Positions 8,469-17,873 of a DNA stretch of 64,000 bases are shown here, piece after piece. The notes under the pieces were generated by a model that was given only the letters and a program-made list of their open reading frames with translations, had not been told where the DNA came from and ran no database searches. Made by a program: the position numbers and the translations under genes. Each line of letters begins with the position of its first letter. Positions within the stretch are counted from its first letter, which is position 1. Origin of the DNA: Desulfobulbaceae bacterium (GTDB lineage: Bacteria; Desulfobacterota; Desulfobulbia; Desulfobulbales; Desulfobulbaceae); the NCBI GenBank assembly GCA_011391865.1, contig JAABPV010000033.1, positions 1 through 64,000 of the forward strand, written 5' to 3'.

Positions 8469-11405
8469 TCAGCCCTGACGGGCCACCTCGGTGAAGGTCA
8501 GCACCACGCCGTTCAGCCTGCTCCCTTTGGCGTTCAAGGTGTTGGCGTTGACGCAGAGAAAATATTCCTGCCCGCCGCCGCCTTTCAAACGGATGACCAG
8601 CGGTTCGCCTTTCTCCTTCAGCGTGCTGACAGCGCGGATGAAATCCTGACCAGAAGGAAACTGGCCGCCGTCCAAGTCAGAGAAGCCGAACTGCGCCGAG
8701 CTGAGCGGCAGCTCCAGCAACGTTTTGGCTGGTCGGCTGAAAAGCACCGCAGCCATTTCATTGGCAAAGCGGATGCGGCCCTCGCTGGTGGCCATCATTG
8801 TCGGGGCGGGACTGGCCTCCAAAATCTGCTCCAGAATTTCGCTCGATTGGCGCAGAGTCTCCTCCGCTCGTTTCTGGCCGCTGACATCGACAATGGAGAT
8901 GACCATGCCGCTGACTTCGTTGGTCTCGTCGATGTAGGGGATGAACTGCACCAGCGACCAAGTGTCCGAGCCGTGCCGCACCACCTTCTCCGCTTTCTGT
9001 CTAGTCATGAGGAGATTGTTGAACTCCGCCTCAATGTCGCCGAGCAGCGGCGCGGCCATGTCGCTGATCCGACGGCCTAAATCCTGCTCCATCAGATTCA
9101 TGACCCGGCAGACAGAGGGCGTGTATTTGCGGATGCGCAGCTGCCGGTCAACGAAAATAAAGCCGATCTCGGTGCTGCAAAAAAGGTTGTCAATGTCATT
9201 GTACAGCTCGGTCAGCTCCATGATCTTGCTCTGATACTCGGTGTTGACCGCGCTCAATTCCTCGTTGACCGAGTTCAGCTCCTCGTTGGTGCTTTGCAGC
9301 TCCTCGTTTGAGGCCAGCAGCTCCTCATTGGCTGCCTGCAGCTCCTCGTTCGAGGTTTGCAGCTCCTCGTTGGCCGCTTGGAGGCTTTCGCGTGTGAACT
9401 GAATTTCCCGCTCTAAATCCAGCACATGCCGCCGGATCTCGTCGTCAGGAATCCTGCCGCCTCCGTCTTGCGGGCCATCGCCCTTCAGCGGGCCGGGCAT
9501 CCGCTCCAAGGCGATTATAACGCTGTCCGGCGGAAAAATTTCGTCGTCGTTCAGCCGCGCAGCCCGCAGCAGGAAGCGTCCGTCATCGTTCTCGCTGACC
9601 CGGATGCCGTCATAGACCACCTCGCGGCCCTCCTCCTGACGGCAGGCCCGCATGGCGGCGGTGACCGGCAGCAGCAGCGGCGGCGTGAGCATCTTGCTGA
9701 GACTGAGGCTCATCCGGCCCGGCTGCGGCTGAAGAAGCAGATCTGTTCTGCCGAAGGTCTCCAGTATCTCACCCTCGCCGCTGACGATCAGGCAGGCGGC
9801 GGAGAGCCTGCCGATGATCTTCTGATAATACGCCTCCTGACTTTCCAACTTGCGCACCAAATCAAACTGCTGCCGGGCCTTCTCGGTGTCCGGGCGGGGC
9901 TGGTAGCTGTTTTTTCCTGCCGGGGCCGGGCGGGCGGGAACGCGCAGCTTCCGGCTCTGCGGCAAGGTGCCGCAGCCGACATGGCGGTAGATTTTGCTCT
10001 GTTTGTCCACGGCGATGAAGCTGTCGCTCAGTTCCATGACGGTCTCGCTGCCACCGAGAAAGAGAAAGCCGCCGTCTTTGAGGGCGAAGTGGAACAGACC
10101 CAGCACTTCTTTCTGCAAAGGCGGCAGCAAATAAATAAGCAGATTGCGGCAGACCACCAAGTCAAGCCGGGTGAAGGGCGGGTCATGCAGCAGGTTCTGC
10201 TGGGCGAAGATGACCAGCTCGCGAATGTGCCGCCGGACAATAAAGCCGTTCTCGGCCCGGCTAAAATAGCGTTCCAGCAGCTCCTGGGGCAGGTCGGCGG
10301 CGATGCCGTCCGGGTAGAAGCCTCTGGCCGCCTTTTCCACCGCATGCTGGTCAAGGTCGGTGGCGAAGACTTTGATCTTGCATCTTTTTCCGGCATGGCG
10401 GCGCACCATGTGGTCGTGCAGGAGCATGGCCACGGTGTAGGCTTCCTCGCCGGTAGAGCAGCCTGCGTCCCAGACCCGGATTTCATCCTGCTCTGCCGCG
10501 TTTTCAAAAATTTGGGGAATGATTATGTCGCGGAGCTGCTCAAACTCTTTGCGGTCGCGGAAGAATCGGGTCACGCCGATGAGCAGGTCGCGGTAGAGCA
10601 GGCTCACCTCGCCAGGCCGCACACGGAGGAACTCGGTGTAGTCGTGCAGCGAGGGACAGCGGACAACCGCCATCCGTCGGTTGATCCGCCGGATCACCGT
10701 GATTGGCTTGTAGAGGGTGAAATCGACATTGGTCTGGGCGCGGAGCAAGGCGAGAATCCTAGTCAGGTCCGCCTCCTCGCCGGAGGGCAGCTGGTCTGCC
10801 TCGCGGCGGATGCGCGGATGGCGGAGGTATTCGCAGATCCGCTCCGGCATCTCCGCCGCCGGGCAGACGCAGTCGGCCATGCCGGTGGCGATGGCGTTGA
10901 CCGGCATGCCGTCAAATTTCGCGTCGGACGGCTCCTGCACCAAAATCATGCCGCCTGCCTTCCTGATGGCGGGCAGGCCCCGGCTGCCGTCGCTGCCAGT
11001 GCCGGAGAGCACCACGCCAACTGCCTTTTCCTGCCGGTCTTCAGCCAGACTGCGGAAAAAGTGGTCAATGGGGAGATGCAGCCCCTGCCGCTCGGTCAGG
11101 ACATCAAGCAGCAGCCTGCCGTTGAAAAGGCTCATGTGGGTCTGGGGCGGCTGGATGTGAATGCGGTTCGGCTCCGCAGCCATGCCGTGCTCGGCCTGAA
11201 CCACCGGCATGGCTGTGTGCGCGGCAAGCAGCTCGCCCATCATGCTCCGGCAGTTGGGCGAAAGGTGCTGGACAACCAAGAAAATCAGGCCGCTGTCCGC
11301 AGGCATTTTCCTGAAAAAACTGATCAGCGCCTCCAGCCCGCCCGCTGATGCGCCAAGCCCCACCGCGCAGGCATCCGCGCCGTTTTTTTTGGATAAACTT
11401 TTCAT
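8469..11405 (-). CDS. CheB-CheR fusion with coiled coil and two PAS domains
   Basis: This 978-residue protein joins a CheB-type methylesterase (about 12-190; GLGASAGG with Ser20, QHLS and GTGSDGSRG supplying the Ser-His-Asp triad) to a CheR-type methyltransferase (about 215-480; SAM-binding [14 protein letters not shown]). A long heptad-like helix (about 640-720) contains repeats of the type LQxxNEEL. Two PAS domains (about 725-840 and 850-975) end the protein. There is no CheB receiver and no kinase domain. The family is usually called CheB/CheR fusion two-component protein. The chemoreceptor or other methylation target is not in this window. It lies 11 bases after the hybrid kinase stop and 4 bases before the PAS kinase. 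Confidence 0.9.
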   Translation of the reverse strand: MKSLSKKNGADACAVGLGASAGGLEALISFFRKMPADSGLIFLVVQHLSPNCRSMMGELLAAHTAMPVVQAEHGMAAEPNRIHIQPPQTHMSLFNGRLLLDVLTERQGLHLPIDHFFRSLAEDRQEKAVGVVLSGTGSDGSRGLPAIRKAGGMILVQEPSDAKFDGMPVNAIATGMADCVCPAAEMPERICEYLRHPRIRREADQLPSGEEADLTRILALLRAQTNVDFTLYKPITVIRRINRRMAVVRCPSLHDYTEFLRVRPGEVSLLYRDLLIGVTRFFRDRKEFEQLRDIIIPQIFENAAEQDEIRVWDAGCSTGEEAYTVAMLLHDHMVRRHAGKRCKIKVFATDLDQHAVEKAARGFYPDGIAADLPQELLERYFSRAENGFIVRRHIRELVIFAQQNLLHDPPFTRLDLVVCRNLLIYLLPPLQKEVLGLFHFALKDGGFLFLGGSETVMELSDSFIAVDKQSKIYRHVGCGTLPQSRKLRVPARPAPAGKNSYQPRPDTEKARQQFDLVRKLESQEAYYQKIIGRLSAACLIVSGEGEILETFGRTDLLLQPQPGRMSLSLSKMLTPPLLLPVTAAMRACRQEEGREVVYDGIRVSENDDGRFLLRAARLNDDEIFPPDSVIIALERMPGPLKGDGPQDGGGRIPDDEIRRHVLDLEREIQFTRESLQAANEELQTSNEELQAANEELLASNEELQSTNEELNSVNEELSAVNTEYQSKIMELTELYNDIDNLFCSTEIGFIFVDRQLRIRKYTPSVCRVMNLMEQDLGRRISDMAAPLLGDIEAEFNNLLMTRQKAEKVVRHGSDTWSLVQFIPYIDETNEVSGMVISIVDVSGQKRAEETLRQSSEILEQILEASPAPTMMATSEGRIRFANEMAAVLFSRPAKTLLELPLSSAQFGFSDLDGGQFPSGQDFIRAVSTLKEKGEPLVIRLKGGGGQEYFLCVNANTLNAKGSRLNGVVLTFTEVARQG

Positions 11406-11416
11406 CGCCGACGCGT

Positions 11417-13669
11417 TCAGTCTCCGGTCTGCGCCTGCCGCTCAATGGCGGCCAAGAAATCTTCCACCACCAGCGGCTTGCTCACATAGTCGTCCATGCC
11501 GGCAGCCAGCAGCCGCTCCCGGTCGCCGCGCAGGGCATGAGCGGTCATGGCGATCACCGGCAGATGGCCGCCTGCCGCCTTTTCCTGCTCGCGGATCAGG
11601 CGGGTGGCTTCTAAGCCGTCCATGACCGGCATCTCCACGTCCATCAGCACAATGTCGCATCGTTTTTTAGCGATGCAATCAATGGCCTCCTTGCCATTGA
11701 CCGCCTCTCGCACCTGCCAGCCCCGCTGCTCCAAGATATGCCGGGCAAGGATGCGGTTGGCCTCAACATCATCGACCAAGAGCACGGAAAGCGGCTGCCC
11801 CGGCTGCGCGGCCTGCTCATGCCGCTCGTGTCTTCGGCAGGGCGGGAAGGTGTCCGTGCCGCCGCCTGCCTGCCGCTCCGCCGTGGGCAGGGTCAGAGTG
11901 AAATAAAAACAGCTACCCTTGCCGGGCTTGCTGTCCACCTCAATCACTCCGCCCATCATCTGCACGATCTGCAAGGAGATGGACAGGCCCAAGCCGGTGC
12001 CGCCCTTGTCCTTGCGCGACTGCTCAAAGACCTCGAAAATGGCCTCCTGCCGGTCCTTCGGGATGCCGGGGCCGCTGTCGCTGACCACAAAGCGGATGCT
12101 GACCGGCTCAGGCGGCGCAGTTGGCAGCGGCTCCAGTGCCTCGACGGTGAAAACCACACAGCCCTCGTCAGTGAATTTGACCGCGTTGCCGATCAAATTC
12201 ACCAGCACTTGGCGGAGATGGCCTAGGTCGCCGACCACATCGTGCGCCAACCGCCCCCTGAGATCAAAATGGAGGTGCAGCCCCTTCTGCTCGGCCAGCA
12301 CCTGCATCTCGTCGCAGATGGCCCGCATTCCTTCAGCCAGACAGAACGGCGCGGGCGAGAGGCTGAGCTTGCCCGCCTCAATTTTCGACAGGTCGAGTAT
12401 GTCGTTGATCAGATCAAGCAGCCGTCCGGCGGAGTTGCGAACGATGCCGAGAAAACGTCGCTGCTCTTGGTTGAGTCCGGTTGTGAGGACGATCTCGGTC
12501 ATGCCGATAATGGCGTTCATCGGCGTGCGGATTTCGTGGCTCATGGCGGCGAGGAAGCGGCTCTTGGCCCGGTTGGCCTCCCGCGCCTCCTCGGCCAGAC
12601 GCTTGGCCTTGTTGGCGGCGGTCATCAAGGCCATGTTGGCGTGCTCGGTGCGTCGCTTGGCTTGGCGGAGAGCCTCCTCAGTCTGCTTGCGCTCTCTGAT
12701 GTCGCGCAGGATCAGGAGCAGGAACGTCGTGCCTTCAAACTCAATCAGAGCCGCGCCAGCCTCAACCGGAATGATGCTGCCGCTCTTTCGGCTGATCAGC
12801 CCGGTTTCCAGCACGTTGTCCGATGAACTCGGCAGGGCAAAGAGCTGCCGTACTTGCTCTGCCGAAAAAATGCTGTCTAACCGCATCCCCAGCAGGTGCC
12901 GGACCGGAATGCCGAGCAGTCGGGACGCTTCCCGATTGGCCTCGACAATCAGGCCGCTGTCGGCCTGAGCAGCCAGAATCGCGTCGCCGGCATGGTTGAG
13001 CAGAAGGCGGTACTTGCGCTCCGACATCTCCAGCTCTGAGGTGCGCTGTTCCACCTGCCTGAGCAGCTCAGATTTGGCGTTGAGCAATGCCAGCTCGGCC
13101 GCTTTTTCCTTCTCTATGTCCCGCACCGAGCAGAGGATGATCTTCTCGGTGCTGTCGTAACCGCTGATCACGTCCATGCGCAGGCGCGCCCAGAACTGCC
13201 GTGCGCCCGTGACGCGGAGGCGGACATCCACTTGACCGATTTTTTTTTCTTCCCGGACCACAGATTGCACGGTCTCGATGTAGTCGCTGAAGGACTCCGG
13301 GCTGATGAAGGAATGCAGGGTGCGCTGGAGCAGCATCTGCTCGGACAGGCCGAAATATTCTTTGGCGAGGCTGTTGACCTCAAGAATCTGGCCGCTGAGG
13401 CTGAGGACAAGGAAGCCGACTGGCGCGTAGGAGAAGAGGTTCGATAGGTGCCGCCGGGAAGCCTCCAGCTCCAGCTGGGTGCGGCGCAGCTCCTCGTTCT
13501 GCATCTCCAGCTCGATGTGGAAGATGTTCAGCTCCTCAATCAGGCTCTTCACATCAGGAGAGCGTTCCAAGAACGCTTTCTCCTCCAGCTCGGCGACGAC
13601 CTGCTCCGCCCGCTGCCGCAGCTCGCTGCCCTTGTCTGCCCTTTTGTCGGTGTTGATGAAACGCATCAT
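11417..13669 (-). CDS. Soluble PAS-PAS hybrid histidine kinase with C-terminal receiver
   Basis: The 750-residue protein has no transmembrane segments. After an N-terminal coil come two PAS domains (about 72-190 and 215-330), a DHp helix with His378 in AAMSHEIRTPMN, an HATPase domain (about 470-595; DSGPGIPKD, GGTGLGLSIS), and a receiver (about 627-745) whose phospho-acceptor is Asp677 in IVLMDVEMPVMDG. No HPt domain is present, so a separate phosphotransfer protein would be needed for a full relay. Its ATG overlaps the MASE3 kinase stop by 4 bases, indicating coupled translation. The signal is unknown and presumably cytoplasmic. Confidence 0.92.
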   Translation of the reverse strand: MMRFINTDKRADKGSELRQRAEQVVAELEEKAFLERSPDVKSLIEELNIFHIELEMQNEELRRTQLELEASRRHLSNLFSYAPVGFLVLSLSGQILEVNSLAKEYFGLSEQMLLQRTLHSFISPESFSDYIETVQSVVREEKKIGQVDVRLRVTGARQFWARLRMDVISGYDSTEKIILCSVRDIEKEKAAELALLNAKSELLRQVEQRTSELEMSERKYRLLLNHAGDAILAAQADSGLIVEANREASRLLGIPVRHLLGMRLDSIFSAEQVRQLFALPSSSDNVLETGLISRKSGSIIPVEAGAALIEFEGTTFLLLILRDIRERKQTEEALRQAKRRTEHANMALMTAANKAKRLAEEAREANRAKSRFLAAMSHEIRTPMNAIIGMTEIVLTTGLNQEQRRFLGIVRNSAGRLLDLINDILDLSKIEAGKLSLSPAPFCLAEGMRAICDEMQVLAEQKGLHLHFDLRGRLAHDVVGDLGHLRQVLVNLIGNAVKFTDEGCVVFTVEALEPLPTAPPEPVSIRFVVSDSGPGIPKDRQEAIFEVFEQSRKDKGGTGLGLSISLQIVQMMGGVIEVDSKPGKGSCFYFTLTLPTAERQAGGGTDTFPPCRRHERHEQAAQPGQPLSVLLVDDVEANRILARHILEQRGWQVREAVNGKEAIDCIAKKRCDIVLMDVEMPVMDGLEATRLIREQEKAAGGHLPVIAMTAHALRGDRERLLAAGMDDYVSKPLVVEDFLAAIERQAQTGD

Positions 13670-15345
13670 TGCTCCCCGGCGGATAGCGTGAAATAAAACG
13701 TTGTGCCGCTGCCCGGCTCAGACCGGAGCGCGATCCGTCCTCCGTGCCGCTCAATCACTTGTTTGGCGATGGTGAGGCCCACACCCGTACCTCCGCCATA
13801 TTTATCTTGGCCGTGCAGTCTTCTGAATATACCAAAGATTTTCTGGAAATGCTTCTCAGGAATGCCGATGCCGTTGTCGCTGACGAAAAAAACCGGGGTC
13901 GCATTGCCAGACAGGGGAATTTCTTCAGATGCCGCGTTCGGAGGATGCCAGCCGATGGTGATGATTTTTTCGTGCTTGTCGTTGTAGATCAGGCCGTTGC
14001 TGATCAGATTGCAGAAGACCTCGCGCACATGCTCGATATGACAGAGGATGCGCGGCATGGGCGCGGGCCGCTCGATGTGCGCGTTGTTGCGGGCGATCAT
14101 GTCAGCCAAGCTGTCGAGCACCTCGTCCAGCAGCCGGTCAAGGCAGACCGGACGGAGATCCAGCTCCAGCCGCCCGATGCGCGAATACTTGAGAACAGCC
14201 AATATCTGCGTGTCTAAGCGCATGGCCAGCCGCATGATGGTGTCCAGCATCTCCCGGCTGTCCTGGGGGATTTTCTCGCGGCAGTCCTCCGCCAAAAAAT
14301 GGGCGAAGTTGTAGATGCCCCGCAGCGGCTCGCGCAAGTCATGGGAGACGCTGTAGGCGAACTCGTCCAACCGCTGGTTGCTCGCCTCCAGCTCCCAGTT
14401 TTTTTTGTGCAGATGGGCGGTGCGCTCGCGCACCTCACGCTCAAGGCCGCTGCGGATGCGCTCCAGCTCCTCCTGCCTGCGGTGCAGCTTGAGGAAGAGC
14501 AGCCGCTGCGGCTCCGTGATGCCAGTGCGGATGAAGGCCCGGAATACGCAGTAGGTCGAGGCGATGTTGAAAAGATGGCCGAGCATATTGAAAATGCCGT
14601 ACACATCAATGTAAAGGATGAACATCAGACCTGCCGCCGCTGTCAGCAAGAGGCTGGCTGTCAAAAGTCTAAACACATGTTCGTCCAAGCTGTCCCGCCG
14701 CAGCCATGCCAGCGGAGCAGAGAGCAGCAGGAGAAACACTGCACTGATTTCAGCCAGTTTCTTGAACGGAGTCAGCCCTTGACCTTCAATAAAGCAGTCT
14801 GGAAAATATCCGGTGAAAATCAATCCGACGAAAAGCAGGGTCAGCAGACCCCAGATGCTTGCTGGCGCAAGGGCGTTGATCTCCCTCCGAGGATGAAACA
14901 GGGAGAGCGAGGCGGTTAGAAAGGCCAAGGCTTGAAGTAGACGTGCGGCAATCCAAAGCTGCGTCGGCAGATTGGCATCAGCGTCTGGGAAAACGCCCAT
15001 GCCTTTGTAGGCCAGCATATGGAGCAGATAGAGGAGGCCGACGAAAAGCGAGGCCACGCCGAGAATGCAGAGATAGCTGTTCCTAAACAGCGGCCTTGCG
15101 CTCCAAGCGACAAAAAAGATGCCCCAGCAGACGGCGACATGGTAGACTTCCACCAAGCTGTGAAAGAGCAGGTAGTTGCAGCGACTGACGTAGACCAGTC
15201 CGGCAACGGCGGCAAGCAGGGCGACGAGGACGCAGTGCCGCTCCTGTCTACTGCTGACAGCTACGCTTTCTTGCGGCGGCTGCTCTCCGCCGCAAGAAAG
15301 CGGAACCGCCTCAGTTGGGACAGCTGCTGATGCGGGCGTAATCAC
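13666..15345 (-). CDS. MASE3-type membrane sensor histidine kinase
   Basis: In this 559-residue kinase the first 275 residues hold about seven or eight hydrophobic helices. The sequence between them (for example FHSLVEVYHV and LLHMLAYKGMGVFP) matches the MASE3 integral-membrane sensor domain. A coiled linker leads to a DHp helix with His335 in AYSVSHDLREPLRG and an HATPase domain ending near 550 (GGTGVGLTIAKQ). The 5' coding region contains a perfect 15-bp inverted repeat (15265-15301), unusual this close to a start codon. The start overlaps the upstream response regulator stop by 4 bases. Confidence 0.9.
   Translation of the reverse strand: MITPASAAVPTEAVPLSCGGEQPPQESVAVSSRQERHCVLVALLAAVAGLVYVSRCNYLLFHSLVEVYHVAVCWGIFFVAWSARPLFRNSYLCILGVASLFVGLLYLLHMLAYKGMGVFPDADANLPTQLWIAARLLQALAFLTASLSLFHPRREINALAPASIWGLLTLLFVGLIFTGYFPDCFIEGQGLTPFKKLAEISAVFLLLLSAPLAWLRRDSLDEHVFRLLTASLLLTAAAGLMFILYIDVYGIFNMLGHLFNIASTYCVFRAFIRTGITEPQRLLFLKLHRRQEELERIRSGLEREVRERTAHLHKKNWELEASNQRLDEFAYSVSHDLREPLRGIYNFAHFLAEDCREKIPQDSREMLDTIMRLAMRLDTQILAVLKYSRIGRLELDLRPVCLDRLLDEVLDSLADMIARNNAHIERPAPMPRILCHIEHVREVFCNLISNGLIYNDKHEKIITIGWHPPNAASEEIPLSGNATPVFFVSDNGIGIPEKHFQKIFGIFRRLHGQDKYGGGTGVGLTIAKQVIERHGGRIALRSEPGSGTTFYFTLSAGEQ
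15265..15301. repeat. Perfect 15-bp inverted repeat inside the MASE3 kinase coding region
   Basis: Positions 15265-15279 and 15287-15301 are perfect reverse complements around a 7-base loop; the right arm reads CCGCCGCAAGAAAGC. In the mRNA this would be a very stable hairpin at about codons 15-27, just before the first membrane helix. It could impede translation or transcription, or be a REP-like insertion that stayed in frame. Confidence 0.8.
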
Positions 15346-15725
15346 GGGAGTATGCGCTGGATGCAGGTGATCACCTCGTCAATGTCAAAGGGCTTAGTGA
15401 CATAGGCTGCCGCGCCCAGCTCCAACGCCTTCCGCTCCGACTCCTCCCGCACCAGCACGGTGAAGATGACCACCGGAATGTCCTTGAGCGCGGCATCCGC
15501 CTTGAGCTGCGTCAGCACCTCGAAGCCGTCCTCGCCGGGCATGAAAAAATCCAGCAGGATGAGATCCGGCTGAACCTCTTTGGCCCGGCGCAAGCCGTCC
15601 TGACCGTCTTCGGCCAAAGCTGCCGTGTAGCCGTGCCGCTCCAGCACAATCTGGAGAACACGGCGGTTGGCGGCGTTGTCGTCAATAACTAAAATTTTCG
15701 GAGACCTTGCATTCATGTCCGTCAT
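15342..15725 (-). CDS. Single-domain response regulator
   Basis: This 127-residue receiver has Asp59 in LILLDFFMPGEDG as phospho-acceptor, VIDDN as acidic pocket and Lys111 in VTKPFD. There is no output domain. The reading frame stays open upstream to about 15896, but the ATG at 15725 places the receiver fold at the N-terminus and has a purine-rich GAGAG about 8 bases ahead, so it is preferred. It overlaps the MASE3 kinase start by 4 bases and is probably that kinase's partner or the partner of another kinase in the run. Confidence 0.88.
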   Translation of the reverse strand: MTDMNARSPKILVIDDNAANRRVLQIVLERHGYTAALAEDGQDGLRRAKEVQPDLILLDFFMPGEDGFEVLTQLKADAALKDIPVVIFTVLVREESERKALELGAAAYVTKPFDIDEVITCIQRILP

Positions 15726-15801
15726 ACGGCACACTCTCTCTGCGGTTTCAGGTTCCGAGGGATTGCCCATGCCGGAGCGGCAGACCAAATCCCTCCCTCC
15801 A

Positions 15802-16014
15802 TCATACGGCAGGCAGAAGGGAATGACAATCAGCATTGCCAGAGCGTTTTGAAAAGTGCAGGCCGATGCTCGCGTTCCGCTTCGGCTGCGGCGCAAGCCA
15901 AGTCAGGCCGATGCCGACGCAGAGCACGGCCAGCAGGAAAACCGCCAGCAGAAAAAGGACAACTGCGACATGGCCGAACCGCCGCCCGCGCATTTCAGGG
16001 TTTTTTGCCGTCAC
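15802..16014 (-). CDS. Small single-pass membrane protein, hypothetical
   Basis: This 70-codon frame starts at an ATG preceded by GGAG at 9 bases, and sits about 60 bases downstream of a good promoter on the same strand. Residues 16-41 are strongly hydrophobic (VAVVLFLLAVFLLAVL and onward) and would form one membrane helix after a positively charged N-terminus. I know no homologue. It could be a small regulator of the MASE3 kinase whose operon it leads. Its 3' end lies 77 bases before the response regulator start. A non-coding leader is the alternative. Confidence 0.5.
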   Translation of the reverse strand: MTAKNPEMRGRRFGHVAVVLFLLAVFLLAVLCVGIGLTWLAPQPKRNASIGLHFSKRSGNADCHSLLPAV

Positions 16015-16079
16015 AACAGGATCTCCGTATCAAAAATAGAAAGCCGCCTTTCATTATAGCTGGAGCGTGATAACTTGAC

Positions 16080-16108
16080 ATTATATTTAACAGGTATCAT
16101 CTTGTTAA
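16080..16108 (-). promoter_or_regulatory. Sigma-70-type promoter for the 16-4.7 kb signalling operon
   Basis: On the minus strand TTAACA (16108-16103) and a perfect TATAAT (16085-16080) are separated by exactly 17 bases. Transcription would begin near 16073, about 60 bases before the small membrane protein ATG at 16014. The region is AT-rich and non-coding. The overlapping ATCTT-GTT-AAGAT dyad (about 16100-16112) could bind a regulator. Confidence 0.65.
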
Positions 16109-16238
16109 GATTGGATAATATCAACACAAGTTCTGTCTCGTTTTATCCTGCTTCAGCTATACCAAAAAAAAAACACCCTGTCAAATCCGCTCTGTCTCTG
16201 CTTTGGGCAACTGGCGAATATCGCTTGAAGACTTTGCC

Positions 16239-16268
16239 TTGACGCGAGCCGGGCAAAACAGATATACT
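16239..16268 (+). promoter_or_regulatory. Sigma-70-type promoter for the ferritin-like gene
   Basis: TTGACG (16239-16244) and TATACT (16263-16268) are separated by 18 bases, predicting a start near 16275 and a leader of about 70 bases. The leader begins with two direct copies of the 12-mer ACTGCAACCCGC (16266-16289). The rest of 16015-16345 holds only this promoter, the divergent one and AT-rich sequence. Confidence 0.55.
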
Positions 16269-16345
16269 GCAACCCGCACTGCAACCCGCGCCCTGCGCCG
16301 GAACAACTGCCGCCTCTGCCCCTCATCCGCATCAGGAGAACCGCC

Positions 16346-17359
16346 ATGAACAGCCCGGAAGCCCGGAAAGTGTGGACCAAACAGCTCGTGCAGGAGCACG
16401 CGCAGGCCGCCGCCGCCGTGGAGCTGTACACCCTGCCGCTCTATCTCACCGCGATGGCCTCGGTCAAGGACCAGCGCAGCGAAGCCGCCCGGATTATCTT
16501 CAGCGTGGCGGCGGAGGAGATGCTCCATCTCCAGCTGGCTGCCAACCTCTGCGCCGCTCTCGACACCACGCCTTGCTTCAGGCCGCCGCAGTACGGCGCG
16601 GATGTCCCGCACATCAAGCCCTACGACCCAGAGACCGGCGAACGAGCCTTCCTCAACGCCACGCTGGGGCCTCTGGACGACGAGCGGCTGAACATCATGC
16701 TCGACATTGAAAACCCGGAGGAGCTGCCGCTCAATCAGGCTGTCGATCATTCTACCCCGCAGCATCCGTATAGCTCAATCGGCGAGATGTACGACGGTCT
16801 GATGGTCGGCATCAAGCAGGTGGGACTGGAGCAGTTCGGCTGGAGCACCAAGCATCAGCAGGCGCACTGGCCGACGCAGCAGTTCCCGCAGATCATCGCC
16901 AGCTACGCCGACGCGCGCAACGCGGTGCAGGCCGTGACGAACCAAGGCGAGGGCCACATCCTCGGCGAGGTGCTGAAGTCGCCGCCGTGGACGGAAAAAA
17001 ACTTCCCCATCCCGCCCTATTACCGCCTGCTGCGTGATGCCCACGACCCAGAGCCGTACAACGGCTACGCCCACTTTGGCCGTTTCCTCAAGCTGAAGAA
17101 CGACGGGCCGCCGGAGGTCTTCACCGGCGTGGAGCGGCCCGGCGATCCGGTAAACAAGCCGCTTCAGCAGAACTTCTTTCAGCTGCTGATGATGCTGGAG
17201 CTGCTCTGGACCAACGGCGGAGCCAACTTCGGCGGCAGTGACATGCTCTGGGCCGCCGCTCAGGGCGTGATGCGGCAGCTGGTCGCCAATGCGCGGGCCT
17301 GCTGGAAGGCCGGGGTGATACCCTGCTGGTTTGATCCTGAGACAGTGGGGAAAGGATAA
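16346..17359 (+). CDS. Ferritin-like protein of the VioB/RebD (iminophenyl-pyruvate dimer synthase) type
   Basis: The first 230 or so residues of this 337-residue protein resemble the ferritin-like domain found in VioB, RebD and StaD. It has a first helix EHAQAAAAVELYTLPLYL, a second helix with the di-metal ExxH-type motif EEMLHLQLAANL, and later SIGEMYDGLMVGI. It lacks the long additional domains of VioB. Related stand-alone proteins occur in many bacteria without indole-alkaloid pathways, so the substrate is unknown and the name only indicates the fold. The start has a good ribosome site (AGGAGAACCGCC-ATG). A MOSC protein gene follows after 48 bases and may be co-transcribed. Confidence 0.8.
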   Translation: MNSPEARKVWTKQLVQEHAQAAAAVELYTLPLYLTAMASVKDQRSEAARIIFSVAAEEMLHLQLAANLCAALDTTPCFRPPQYGADVPHIKPYDPETGERAFLNATLGPLDDERLNIMLDIENPEELPLNQAVDHSTPQHPYSSIGEMYDGLMVGIKQVGLEQFGWSTKHQQAHWPTQQFPQIIASYADARNAVQAVTNQGEGHILGEVLKSPPWTEKNFPIPPYYRLLRDAHDPEPYNGYAHFGRFLKLKNDGPPEVFTGVERPGDPVNKPLQQNFFQLLMMLELLWTNGGANFGGSDMLWAAAQGVMRQLVANARACWKAGVIPCWFDPETVGKG

Positions 17360-17407
17360 CGCGGTGTCAAAGGTTCCTGCAATCAGAAAGACAAAGAAGG
17401 AGGCGGC

Positions 17408-17848
17408 ATGAGCGCGGTCATTGAGGCAGTCTGCATCAGCGCAAAGAAGGGCATAGTAAAGAAGGCGGCGGCACAGGCCGAGTTTCAGGTCGGCTTCGGC
17501 ATTGTCGGCGACGCGCACGGCGGCGACTGGCACAGGCAGGTTTCCCTGCTGGCCGGGGAGAGTATTGACAAGGTGAAGGAAAAGCTGCCCCAGCTCAAGG
17601 ACGGTGCCTTTGCCGAGAATGTCGTCACGCGGGGGATCGACCTGTCGGCAGTGCGGATCGGCGACCGCCTGCGCCTTGGCCGCGAGGTGGTGCTGGAGAT
17701 CACCCAGATCGGCAAGCATTGCCACAACGACGGCTGCGCGATCAAGAAAGCCACGGGTGACTGCATCATGCCGAAGGAGGGCCTCTTCGCCAGAGTCATT
17801 GCGGGCGGCACGGCCAAGGCCGGAGATGCGGTCTGCGTGGCGGCGTGA
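17408..17848 (+). CDS. MOSC-domain protein
   Basis: This 146-residue protein is a stand-alone MOSC (molybdenum cofactor sulfurase C-terminal) domain. The typical blocks are GIVGDAHGG near the N-terminus, FAENVVTRG in the middle, and the Cys-containing stretch IGKHCHNDGCAI then GDCIMPKEGLFARV. Such small proteins are thought to bind molybdopterin or carry sulfur for metal-sulfur cluster assembly, often beside moa/mog genes. None is visible here. The ribosome site AAGGAGG precedes the ATG. A palindromic array begins 26 bases after the stop. Confidence 0.88.
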   Translation: MSAVIEAVCISAKKGIVKKAAAQAEFQVGFGIVGDAHGGDWHRQVSLLAGESIDKVKEKLPQLKDGAFAENVVTRGIDLSAVRIGDRLRLGREVVLEITQIGKHCHNDGCAIKKATGDCIMPKEGLFARVIAGGTAKAGDAVCVAA

Positions 17849-17873
17849 ATCACCGCACCGCAGACCGGCTGGA

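Noticed and set aside
9426-11348. A 640-codon open frame on the plus strand opposite the CheB-CheR gene
   Set aside because: It is an antisense shadow caused by GC-rich codon bias. It has no recognisable domain or ribosome site and lies fully inside a well-supported gene.
16075-16102. Plus-strand promoter starting with TTGACA at 16075
   Set aside because: No acceptable -10 box lies at 16-18 bases; the TATAAT/TTAACA pair on the minus strand is a far better fit.
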